From positions 10,439,848 through 10,503,847 of the forward strand of contig BFEA01000001.1 in the NCBI GenBank assembly GCA_003427395.1: a stretch of DNA of 64,000 bases. The letters run 5' to 3'. How positions within the stretch are numbered: the first letter of the stretch is position 1; every line of letters starts with the position of its first letter. The DNA is from Chara braunii (Eukaryota; Streptophyta; Charophyceae; Charales; Characeae). Under the pieces are notes generated by a model. That model had not been told where the DNA came from, ran no database searches, and worked only from the letters and a program-made list of their open reading frames with translations. The translations under genes were made by a program, and so were the position numbers. Of this stretch, positions 21,247 through 31,333 are shown piece by piece.

Positions 21247-21638
21247 TATGGTGAAATTTTATGGCAGAAGTGATTTCTTCCCTTTCTTTCCCAAAATTTG
21301 TATCTTTGAGTGTGAGTTCTGATCGCTCGGCTTTTAAGCGGGGATATTCCTGGACCAACTCGCCTGACATTCTGTGATTGCTTTCTACTCGTCCCTCCTT
21401 CCTGGCCTGCGTCCATACTCTCTCCCTCTCTCCCCTCCGGTCATGTTATGTCATAATGGATGAATTATGGTAACTTGCTTCTCTCACTCTGGTATGTGCA
21501 TGCGGTGAGTCGTGATTAGAGATTTTGTTATAGCACGATTGCAAGGACGATTGGCTGATCGACTGAATGATCTGGTTGCCTTGAGTGACAAACGAATGAT
21601 GTATGATTAAAATCTGTTTTGAGCTTGCCCTTGCTGCC

Positions 21639-22082
21639 ATGTGGACTGACGACCCTGATCCGACCAGACGCCAACTTCCCGTACCCCCGCCACGCCCCTT
21701 CCCGTACAACGAGGAAAGGGTACGTGTATGCAAGTGGGACGTACGAGAAGCCATCACCAAGATTGGAGGGCGTTACTACTTTCCTCCCGAAACTCAGTGC
21801 TCGGGATTCGTCGGTGCGGGTTTTGTTATCATTGATACGCATTTCCCGCCCTATTCGTTGTTGTTGTCATTTAACGAATTGATCGTTGTTCCGTGGATGG
21901 CAGTAGGGCCTCATTGGCCTAACACTCTGTGCAGCGATTGTCGTCACTTCGAGCATTACCAGGTCAAGGGTTGTCACTATCGTACACGTGGCGAGGACGA
22001 ACACAAAGAGAAGGCTACTCGATTGAGGCCCTCCACGTCAGACTCCGAGTTGTGTAGTGAGCGTCGACGAGACCTCATCTGA
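21639..22082 (+). CDS. LTR-encoded ORF, copy A
   Basis: I choose ATG 21639 because the MWT start is shared with the copy at 59108; an upstream in-frame ATG at 21603 is not conserved. The protein shares blocks in order with copy B: a Pro-rich start, RPFPYNEERVRVC, KWDVREAI, IGGRYYFPPE, CSGFVGAGFVIIDTHFPPYS, FNELIVVPW, then a CxxC with nearby His/Cys residues and a Ser/Asp/Glu/Arg-rich end. It stops at 22080-22082, about 40 codons before the end of copy B. No known domain is recognised. It lies about 700 bp (after removing the artefact) downstream of the TATA box, so it would sit near the 5' end of transcripts started in this LTR. Confidence 0.65.
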   Translation: MWTDDPDPTRRQLPVPPPRPFPYNEERVRVCKWDVREAITKIGGRYYFPPETQCSGFVGAGFVIIDTHFPPYSLLLSFNELIVVPWMAVGPHWPNTLCSDCRHFEHYQVKGCHYRTRGEDEHKEKATRLRPSTSDSELCSERRRDLI

Positions 22083-22740
22083 AAACGGGATACCACGTGT
22101 GTACCTGCCCCCTTTCACGCGAAACGAAGAGCGACGGCTCGCTGGGAAGTTCAACGATACTTTTTAGATTGAATTTACCATAGTTGTGAGTCCCCGCACA
22201 CGCCTTTATCTCCCTTAAAACCTGCGCAGCGATACATTCGAACCAACACGGGGGATTTCCAGTTATGTCAGTGTCCCCGCACTCAATTTTCCAAAAATCT
22301 TTGGCACACCCCATCTTTGCTGCCTTTCCCCATTGTCGGTGCGAATACTCTTACAAGGGTATCCACCCTGGCTTTTGCAAGTGACATAAAATAAGTTTGG
22401 TTTAAAGTCTAAATATTTCGCGCGAGGCGCGACTGCGTCTGTGACTTACGTTGGCTGAAGGTTGACTAGAATAGAGAGTGTCTGGGCGCACGGGCTTGAG
22501 GCGCCCATTATTTTATTTATTGATGACTGAAGAACCGGCGTGATCGCCGACCAGATTTTTATTTATTTATGATTTGAATTATGATTAAAAATATTTTTGC
22601 CTTTTGATTGGTGCGCTTGCGCGTGACTTGTGCGACGTGCGGAAAACGGCGTCGACAACAATGTGATTTTGAAGACATTTCGGTAGATCTACGCGTCGCG
22701 CAGTATTCTCTTATTTAGGTGTCCGTCAGCCTTGGGCCTA

Positions 22741-22800
22741 ACACTATTGGTTACAGCGTCTGACTTTCATCTGAGAGATTCAGGGATCGAGATCGAGCAG
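22741..22800 (+). other. tRNA-like segment in the giant LTR
   Basis: GGTTACAGCGTCTGACTTTC followed by a GGGATCGAGATC box looks like the D-arm to T-arm half of a tRNA (closest to tRNA-Glu by loop sequence CTTTCAT). The same segment is at about 35695-35755. The anticodon stem does not pair well, so I do not call a tRNA gene. Confidence 0.3.
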
Positions 22801-25741
22801 CGACGACGCGGGATATTAGAGTAGCGCGAAGGGGCCGAGGGGTTGAGGGCCCGACGGGGCTATTCCCCTTGGTTTTGCCGTTAGCGGAGTCGCAGCGGCG
22901 CCAACGGTTCCTTTTACAGTCATCGCTGACCATTAAAATTTTAAATGTGTTATTATTTATCGTCATTCTTAATTATTTTATGTTTTAGTGTTCTCTGAAT
23001 CAAGACGTGGCGCCGGGTTTGAGGGCCGTCACGGCGGCCGAAGACCTTGAGCGTGCACTTCCCTTAGTTGACCAATGGGGCTTTGTTGGGGGACCGTAGC
23101 GATGTCGCGGCAAGTTGAAGACCATGGTGGACCCATCACTACTTCGGTCCTCAAAGTTCTCATTTGAATATTTGCTACTATCATTAAGATCTGCATCAGG
23201 ACCCCCCCCTCCGACTGGAGCCATGCCTCAGGCCTGCAGTAGGCCCGGAAACTTGATTTTGTGTGTGTGGGCGGCCGCTGGTGGGCAGTGGTGGCCAAAG
23301 GCAGTGGCGCAGTCCGCCTGACCGGAGCAGGCCAGAGATAGACCAAGGGGAGGCTGTAGTGGGATGGCAGCGAAGCCAGCTGGCCACACTGCTCGTCGGG
23401 CAGAGTATAGAGGCGAAAGACTCATCGACCGTCTGATAATCGGCCATTTTCGGGCTATCGCTTACGGAAAAGGTGACCAAACTGTGTTGGGCATTGCGGG
23501 GCCGCCGTGGTCGGATGCTGCATCGGTGGCAGCGGGGCAGAGCAAGGCAGCAGAGCGATGGGGCTAAGGCAAGGAACGTAGCGCAAGCAGAGGGAAACGA
23601 ACCCGGGCTGGAAAATGCGCAAGGTGCATGCGAGAGCCACAGGCTATGGCAGAAGGAGAAGGGAGTGGAAAACATGAAACCCGCCCGATCCTTGATGAAA
23701 ACGGGTGGGGAAAGAGTCGAGGCTAAGTTTTCTAGGCAGGGCGAATTAGATTATGCAGTTAGTTTATGGGTTAGAGGGTTGTGTAGAGTGGTTAGTGAGA
23801 AAAGCACCGTGTGAAGGTATGGCAAAGATAGAGGGAAAGTGAAGAAGAAGGAGGTGGATGAATACATATCTCGCCCATTTCCGGACGAAATCGGCTGAGG
23901 GAGGACTCAAACCGGGGGTTTTGGGGCGTGGCGGCCCCGATTCTGAAGTCATAATTAGTAAAAAGTTAGCAGAAGAAGATTTAGTAGAAAAAAGTGCTGC
24001 GTGAAAGTGTCGGGAGAGGTAGATATGACAGAGAGTGGGGAGTTTAGCCCATCCGATCCTTGACAGAATCGGACGAGGGGAGCCGCGTTTTGGGTGATCT
24101 GGAGTAAGATGGATGCGATGAAGATCTTAGTTCTGTTAATACGTTAGTAGGAAGGTGGATAAGAAGGGGCTGCATGGACGGGGGGGGGATAGCAGAAAGT
24201 CCAGGTATCTAATTGTGTTCAGGCGGTAGGTTCATTCAATTTTGCTCACTGTATCGATGGACGTAGCCGCTGCTTATCCCTCTACGCATACGATTCGAAG
24301 GCGGTATATCATTTTACATTCTAGCGGGAGATCCATTTATGACTTGAAGATAGTGGGGCAGTTGATGCCACACGCATTGGTCGGAGTCCCGGTACGACTC
24401 GTACGGGTCTCGATCCCGGTGAAGTTTTATGTAGGCTACCATCCTCGCTTTTGTTAGTGCTCTTGGTCTTCGCTCTGTTGCCGCATGATAACAACGGTGA
24501 TCCCCATAGCAGTCGAGCTGACAAAGGAATAACGAGTAGGAGAGTGAAAGGATAAACGAGAAGAGAATGGGGAGATGGGCAAAAGGAGAGTCAGGCAGAG
24601 GCAGGGGAAAGGTTGAAACTAAAGACTCACCTGCTCACTGATACACTGCCCGAACTGAGGAGATTGCAGGCCTAGCTGCTGGCCAGTGGGCCGCCAAATG
24701 CATTAGCCGAAGTGACGAGGAGGGTCAACCACGGGGTGAAAAAACCTTGCCTTGCAAACACGCGTTGCCCAGTGAGCCACTGACAGTGGAGTAAGGTCCG
24801 CCGTGAAGATTTGCAGATTGACTGGTGTGCTGCCGTTTATACCAGGCAGAGTAGTGTGAGTCCGACCACGGGCTGAATACTTGTTAGAGCTTGGTAAAGG
24901 CTACACAATCAGCACATGCGCACACTCCACCTGTTGAGTGACCAGCTAAACTGCGGTGACTGTTGTCGTTATGGCATGAGAGGGGACCGAGCTTCGTGGT
25001 GCTGACCCGAGTCTGAAGCCATAGCTAGTCGGACTGCGCTGCTGTTACACTGTGGTGCCGTAGAAAGAAGACTGTCTTGAGCTGTAACCTGTGCATTTCG
25101 GGTCACGAAGTTATGAAATGGTTGAGTCCTTGAAGGAGGCAGAGTCGTCGTTGCGAAGTGGGAGAGTCGTCAGGGAGTCAACGGTTGAATGATTTGACTT
25201 CAGTCGACCAGGCTGGTAAGCACTTCCGCCATCATCGCGGGGTCCTCAAGCGTGTCAAGGTATCAAGGACTTCTCCCGCGAGTCTAAGAGCACCCTCCTT
25301 GGATCTGAGAGACTGAATCATTCTTCCTCTGCCTTTCTTACTCTAAGTCTAGTATATTGGTTACGAGAGGAAGGCGGCAGGCGGGATTGCAACCTGTAGG
25401 ACCGCATCAAGACTTTGTGGGGAGTCCACCCACCGATTGCGGGAACTCTGCCGGAACCTAGGCGAGGTTCTAGAGGCAGGGAACCATCAGGTAAATCATC
25501 TCTGTCTGTATGACCCACCATGCCGATGTCTGCCTATCTCCCTGTTGTTTGACTGATGTATGTACGTGATTGCCCCTATGATTTTACTTTCTTCCAGTAC
25601 TTAATCAGACTAAATGGAAGGAGTGTATGAAAGTGAAGCATAAGTTTCATCTTTATTTCTGTCTGAAAACAGATTAAGGTATGAAATGAGGGAAGATGGG
25701 AGGAATGCAGACTGCATGCGTTTGACCGAGTCAACCAAGGA

Positions 25742-26353
25742 CTGGGCATTGTTTTTAAGCTGAATGGCTCAGGGCTATGTTTATTTGGCTGTTTCTGAAG
25801 GGTCAGGCATTGTTTCTAAGCTCAATGACATGGTTGTTGTGTTTTTTTCTGAGGGTTTGCCTGGCTGAAGGGTTTAATCACTTGTTTCATTCTGAGGGAG
25901 GATTTTTTGTCTAAGGCTAAGCATTGTTTCTAAGCTGAATGGTTTAGCCTGAAACCACGCATATAAGTATAAACTGAGTGTAAAAGAAAATACTTTACTT
26001 ATATTTCCATGTGAACTTGCAGTTGGGCATTGTTTCCAAGCCGAATGGTCCACACTAAGCCATATCACTAAGTAGAGAAGGAAAACTCCAGAGTATAATT
26101 GGAAGTAGTCTGGGCAAGCTGAACATTGTTTCCAAGCCGAATGGTTCAGTCCCTGCCCATATTTGCATTTTCTTTTGAGAATAAAGTCAGAAAGTTATTA
26201 ATATTTGGATATTAAACAGTTCAGGGCGGCTAGGCATTGTTTCCAAGCCGAATGGTCTAGTCAAATGCCCAAAGGAGAGAGAAGTGGTAGTGTAACCTGT
26301 TCGTGTATATCTTAAAGGCTCACTAGACATTGTTTCTAAGTTGAATGGTCTAG
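25742..26353 (+). repeat. Array of seven stem-loops (type I), 5' LTR
   Basis: Seven copies at about 25742, 25803, 25915, 26025, 26118, 26229 and 26323, spaced 60-112 bp. Each has a conserved core CATTGTTTCYAAGCYGAATG. The outer arms differ between copies yet stay complementary: CTGGG/CTCAG, GGCTAA/TTAGCC, CTGAA/TTCAG, CTAGA/TCTAG. A bulged G on the right arm is constant. Copy 2 pairs weakly. The 3' LTR has the same series at 38541-39155. Confidence 0.85.
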
Positions 26354-26644
26354 CATTGTGCCATATGTAAGTTGGGTATAAGGGTTGAATCATCAGAGGG
26401 TTTCATGAACTATCTTATATAAAGTGACTTCGGGCTGGTGAGAGTACTTATCTTTGTGGTTTGGCCTTGCATGTGACTGAGTGAGATTACTACTTGGTCC
26501 GAGTTTCAGTTTGATAGGTAGCTGTTTTAGACGCTCGCCACGTGCTAGAGCCACAAAAGTTAGTTTCAATTCCTGCATTTTCTAGGTTAAGTTTATTTTT
26601 ACTTAGGTCGATTTCTGAATTTTCTGGGATCATTTATTATACTT

Positions 26645-26954
26645 GGTCTTGTATAAATTTTGGTAAGGCACTTTCTCTACGGGAAGTGCTGCCGAAATTT
26701 CTACAAAACCAACGAGTTAGTCAGATTTTATCTTTTTCAGGGTCCAATTTTTAAGACTTTTTGGCTTAGTAAAAATTTGAAAAACCTCCTTTTCTAAAGG
26801 GAGTGCTGCCCAAATTTTTACTAGTTCAGGGAGTTCGACAAAATTTGGCTTTCCAAAATTATAGTTGATTTTTTTTTTCATATTTGAGTTATTATAAATT
26901 TTGAGAAGGTATTTTTCCTACGGAAAGCGCTGCCGAAATTTTCTTAATTTATAG
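26645..26954 (+). repeat. Three long stem-loops (type II), 5' LTR
   Basis: Hairpins at 26645-26710, 26765-26824 and 26890-26954, about 120 bp apart. Each has outer A/T-rich arms (for example TTGTATAAATTT with AAATTTCTACAA) and an inner GC-richer stem capped by TCTAC or TTCTA (CTTTCTCTACGGGAAG). A right-arm word GCTGCC is repeated in all three. Counterparts in the 3' LTR are at 39447-39512, 39568-39627 and 39691-39755. Confidence 0.8.
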
Positions 26955-27621
26955 GAGTTAGGTTATATTTTGACAGGTGGCAATCCTAAAAATCCACTCT
27001 GTATAGAGGAGATTCTGTCAGGGTCTACCTTCTTTTGGCGCGTCGCCTATCCGATTTCCGCATCGGAGAGTTATAGGAAGACTACTAAGGAACTAGGAGT
27101 GTGGTCGCGTTGTATGTTTTGTGTCGTTTCGTGTATATGTACGTGTGCGTGTTTTTTATGTTTTGTAGAGTGGTGTGCTCGTGGAGTGTGGGATGCGTCC
27201 TAGTCGCCTGACGACGAGTCGCGCTTGGGACCTCGACCCCCTAAGATGTCGGATCGCGTGCGGGTCCGATAGAGGCGTATTACTGCGCGTACCCCCTATG
27301 CTACAACGAACGAGAAACACCCTCGACTGGTCCACCTCTGCGATTGCAGCTGATTAACTTTCGTACTGTGGACTGGTAGCTCGGTGGGGATACGCCCACC
27401 GAAGGGAGGTGACAACTCCCGTAAGGTGGAGGTAAGCCGTACCTCACGTAGGCCCTATCCTATCGTAGGGGCTCGCGAGAGGTATGGCGGCGCACTCGGT
27501 CAGAGCGGCTTGTGGAAACTCCATATGTATTTGCGACGAGGATTAAAACCAACTCCTGCGTGACGTGGCCGGGATGGTCCCGCGCTGCCTTGTGTGGTGC
27601 CGGACCGATGCGTTCGACAGG

Positions 27622-27639
27622 TGGCGCCGTTGCCGGGGA
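27622..27639 (+). promoter_or_regulatory. Primer binding site, tRNA-Asp type
   Basis: TGGCGCCGTTGCCGGGGA is the form known as the tRNA-Asp complement in several plant Ty3/Gypsy (Tat/Athila-like) elements. It lies 2 bp after the LTR end. Confidence 0.9.
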
Positions 27640-28734
27640 TAACGGTTGTTTGCCGTTGTCCCTGGTGGAACGATATCCGGGTATGGGAATGTGATAAATA
27701 GTCAAAGAAAGAAGTTTTTTTTTGAGTTTAATTGTTTGATGGTATAAAACAGAGTGAAGGTTGACTGTGCGAGTTGGTTTTGTTTGATACAGTAAGGGTG
27801 GCACGAGAGCGATAAGCGTTTTGACTATGAGCTTACGTACTCTGACTGATAAGATGGTAGTTGGAGATGGTACGTCTTCTGGCCACGATAGTTGACAAAT
27901 TTGGACGTTGCTTTGCATGGTTGATATGGTCAGGGTAAGATGAGGGAACGTCGATATGAGTAAGAACGTCCATTGAGGAAGTTGGCCCTATAAGGTACCT
28001 ATTATGGTTGAAAAAGTTATCTGAGTGGTGATGAGAGCGACTTTGTACTTTTGTATTAAAGTGAGATCGAGGATGAGTAAGGGAGCCTATTATGTTAGAG
28101 GTCGTCAAAGGACTTCGAGGAGAGTTAAGCTAATGACGTTCAAAGTCTTTATAAGTATGGATATGGGATCCTTGGGTCTAGGTTCTAAGCGATTGTTCAA
28201 TTTATATAGTCATAGGAGGCTGAGGGCTGCCTCCATGATGTGTTTGAACTAGGTGTATAAGGTTGTAGGTAGACGCAGTACACGCCATGTTGAGACCTCA
28301 ATAGAAGAGACTACGTGACGTAGTAGGTCTGCATAGTACCCTCTCTGCAAAGGAAGACTATTTTGTTCACCCTTGATAGGACTATGAGTTGAAGTTGATG
28401 TTAGACATTCGCTTGAACATTTTCGGACTTGGACCATCCACGTGAATCTATGAGGTTAGAGCTAAGGACTTGAGACTATTCTCTTCTAAGGGCATCCCTC
28501 TTGAGTTATATATTGAACTCATCCATATATGTCAGATGTTGTCTGAATAAGCTTGTCTAATATCTCATCATGTAAGGCTAAGTGCTTAGTGATTATATTC
28601 TTTTAATGATTATCCTTGTCAGAAATATTTACATAGGCTATGTATCTGGAGTATGTATTTGAACTTATCAAGTCTGCAAGGATTTATATGAGCGTCTCAA
28701 GTCCAATTATCAACCTATGGCTGTCTATTAAGTT
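27640..28734 (+). other. Leader of the giant element, first part
   Basis: About 1.1 kb between the primer site and the hAT-like insertion. I find no coding region or RNA gene. Only short frames occur on both strands. Confidence 0.5.
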
Positions 28735-28971
28735 CTACGTTGCATAGAGTACACGTACGGGGGCTTCCCGTACAAAACGTACAGGTTATTTTTATACGGG
28801 ATATGTACGGGAACCTGTACGGGAACCTGTACGTCTTGTACGCCCCCGTACNNNNNNNNNNNNNNNNNNNNNNNNNNNNNNNNNNNNNNNNNNNNNNNNN
28901 NNNNNNNNNNNNNNNNNNNNNNNNNNNNNNNNNNNNNNNNNNNNNNNNNNNNNNNNNNNNNNNNNNNNNNN

Positions 28972-29019
<48 letters not shown>

Positions 29020-29237
29020 TCATAAAAAAAATCCGAAAAAAAAACTATGTGATGCAACAACGCAAACCAAGCAACATTTGGCTGAGCATCATCTTCAGAT
29101 TCTTATTAGAATTTGAGAAAAAAAATAAAACCAATACCGGATTAAAAAAAAAAAAAAAAAACTCGTACGGGGCCCCTAGCGTACGAGTAGAGTACGAGTC
29201 CGTACTCGTACGAGGGTGCGTACAAGTGGCAACGTAG
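28735..29237. mobile_element. hAT-like non-autonomous element with 8-bp target duplication
   Basis: The termini are CTACGTTGC at 28735 and its complement GCAACGTAG ending at 29237. Both flanks carry ATTAAGTT (28727-28734 and 29238-29245), a perfect 8-bp target duplication as made by hAT transposases. Subterminal regions are rich in GTAC words (CCCGTAC, GGAACCTGTACGG, ACTCGTACG), in line with hAT subterminal repeats. The inside holds a 120-N gap (28852-28971) next to a 46-base poly-A, and no ORF. Confidence 0.85.
28852..28971. other. Assembly gap (120 N) beside poly-A
   Basis: 120 undetermined bases followed directly by poly-A at 28972-29017. Confidence 0.99.
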
Positions 29238-29245
29238 ATTAAGTT

Positions 29246-30408
29246 TGTGTTTGAATTGCTCCTCAAAGAGGGGTAGAGATATTATGCAAAATCCACGTCT
29301 GATGCGGATTCAGAGGTGAATGACGTGACCGTTTTCTTGAGATAAGTACCCCTCAGGAAGTGACCAATGTATAAGGTCTACCCCAAGGAAAGTTGCAATC
29401 CTATGTTATTGTTCTCCTGAGAGATCGCTTTGAAGAAGATATAATTTTGTCTTGTAAGTAGTAGTAAGACCCACACCGGAACTCTGTTCCTGGTCCATAG
29501 TGGGGTGTTGTTTTTGTATCCTCTTTGATAAAATGACGGTACTACTACTGAAAGGGAGAAAGGTATTTGAGCCTTGTCAGACCATGGCCTATGAGGAAAG
29601 CAACTACTACATGCCACAAAAAGGTAGGGGTTGAATCCCCAACTATTTTTGCGTCAAGTAGGTTCACCAGCACAGGACGAGATAGCGCATCCCGAAGCGT
29701 GTATGATGAGGTTGGTTACTTTGTAGGCAAGGATCTGCAAGGAGTCAGTGATGGAATCGGATGGAGAAGCAGTGAGGCTTGATCTTTGAGTGAGACTCAG
29801 GGATTTGAGATGGTATCCTTTCTGAAAAGGATTACACTGCCCCTCGCCACAATATACTTCTGTCAAAGCTAGGGGGTACAATGTGGTACTCTCGTTGGTA
29901 TTATGTCTGAGAGTGCTAATTGTTAATGGTCTTATCTCTGATCATAACGTGTCTATCATATGAAATGTATGTGGATATAAGCTTATTATGAAGTACTTGT
30001 ATGTACTTTGAATTACTGACTAGCTCATACGTACTGCGTTTGGTTGTTATAAAGAATTATTGATGTTAGATTATCAAGGTGATATATCATTGTCCATAAG
30101 TAATTATTATTATGAGTTTGTGATAGCTGTGAATAAACTGTTACCATGATATATTACCATTATTTTTTTCTCTAAGTTGGGTGGTCATAAACACTAGAAA
30201 GGATGCCTTTTAGTGAAAGATGATTTGAGGTTAAGGCCTTAGAGATAGAGACTCTTGGACGCGATTGCCAGCATAGCAACGAAAGGCGTATGCTGGACGT
30301 TTTTTTGTGATGGGCAGAACCCAGACCAGAGCGAAGGCAACTCAGGATACCTTATGCTAAGGAAGATCCCAGGGTGACCTTGCCAGTCAAAAGGAAGATA
30401 GATTTGAG
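29246..30408 (+). other. Leader of the giant element, second part
   Basis: About 1.2 kb between the hAT-like insertion and the first ORF. No gene is recognised. Confidence 0.5.
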
Positions 30409-31002
30409 ATGTCTTTGCCAAGACGAGTCAAGGAAAGAAAGTACATCTCTTCCTGGTGGACCGTGCTGATAGATAAGGGGGGTTTTGTCTGGATCGAGTC
30501 TGGCTTTGATGATGACCGAGACTGCGCGCTCGTGAGGGTGACCCTATATGCTCCACCATCATTTTGGGTCTTACAAGGGATTGAGTTGGCGCTTGGGTAT
30601 GAAAGCCTGTTGAAGAGGCCTTTGAGGGTAGCCGAGGGAGTTGCAGCGAAGTGGGCGAGTGATAGGGTCCAGGAAGGAGAAGAGCAGGTGGAGACTTGTA
30701 TAGAGATCAAACGTGCCGAAGAGTTCACACTTCCTTCATCCCCATTGAGAGTTATCTTGTCGGAGTTCCTGATAGAAAAGTGTTTTGGGGGACAAGCAAG
30801 GGTAGAGGCCGCAGCAGAGGCCGCTTTGAGGATGCGAGTGTGGGGGTACTCGCAATACACGTGCGAGTTAATATATGGCCTGTACCTGGACCTAAGGTTT
30901 ATGCCCCATATGGTCAAGATTGTTGACACTTATGCTGGCTCCCATGATCCGGATGACAGGGCTGCAGATTGGGACGAGATTCATGCGGTAGTGGGTCAAT
31001 AG
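30409..31002 (+). CDS. Giant element ORF1: family X protein, unknown function
   Basis: An open frame of 197 codons with an ATG start and TAG stop, intact. Blocks include SSWWTVLIDKGGFVW, VRVTLYAPPSFWVLQGIE, EEFTLPSSPLRVILSEFLIE and an Ala-rich helix followed by YSQYTCELIYGLYLD. The segment TLPSSPLRVILSEFLIEKCFGGQ resembles TLPSKNVRMRLPPFLLQRMGG of the minus-strand family X gene at 41379-41692. The element may have captured a family X gene, or family X may itself be a retroelement gene. It lies 331 bp upstream of gag in the same orientation, so it could be the first cistron of the element RNA. No catalytic motif, signal peptide or membrane segment is evident. Confidence 0.6.
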   Translation: MSLPRRVKERKYISSWWTVLIDKGGFVWIESGFDDDRDCALVRVTLYAPPSFWVLQGIELALGYESLLKRPLRVAEGVAAKWASDRVQEGEEQVETCIEIKRAEEFTLPSSPLRVILSEFLIEKCFGGQARVEAAAEAALRMRVWGYSQYTCELIYGLYLDLRFMPHMVKIVDTYAGSHDPDDRAADWDEIHAVVGQ

Positions 31003-31333
31003 AGAGTACTTTGCCAAGTGCGTCCCTCATAGACTTGTCTATGGCCGCCCCTACTAGGTGATACGAGTACGAAGGCCAGTGGTACTTGTAGCCTCGATTA
31101 CTGTCTGCCTAAGACTGGCTTTGAAAGCTCTGCGTATGTAGGATGTATATTGTTTATAGTACCCTCAAAGTATGAATAGGGGTGACTAGAGTTCATAGTC
31201 GTATTGTGTGAGCGAGAAGAGTTAGTGTGGCTGAAGTATTAGCAGCCTTTACTAGCCTTATTGTTTTGAACCTTCTTGTGTCACAACCTGATGATCAATT
31301 GTTTGTCATGCGTGTCAGGCCAGTATCAACATC

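Larger units (their letters stand above)
19946..22333 (+). repeat. LTR A, left part (interrupted solo-type LTR)
   Basis: Starts with TGTGACATGCC. It matches LTR B (57147-59880) in order: an ACATGGGAA-TT segment, GCCTTAGCGAGC, TGTAACTGTTTCGGTGCC, the TATA box, the ORF and CCAAAAATC-TTGGCACACCCC. The last 70 bp of this LTR lie at 41309-41378, ending GTCACA, so the LTR has TGTGAC...GTCACA ends. No internal element region adjoins it, so it is probably a solo LTR. It is inserted in a family X gene and cut by the giant element. A 167-bp assembly artefact is included. Confidence 0.85.
22334..27619 (+). repeat. 5' giant LTR (5.3 kb, with a 0.9-kb deletion)
   Basis: Collinear with 35269-41308 at roughly 90 percent identity by eye. 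Relative to the 3' copy it lacks about 902 bp: sequence corresponding to 39843-40744 is absent at 27038-27041. It has about 155 bp extra near 23566-23715. It carries the two hairpin arrays described separately. The 3' part also resembles the fragment at 17966-19162. Confidence 0.88.

Noticed and set aside
25742-26353. CRISPR-like array (regularly spaced short repeats)
   Set aside because: Spacing is irregular, the repeats diverge with compensatory arms, and the context is a eukaryotic LTR without cas genes.
25874-26393. Minus-strand peptides with a recurring PFxLETM pattern
   Set aside because: They are the translation of the type I hairpin core on the opposite strand. The frame is not continuous between units.
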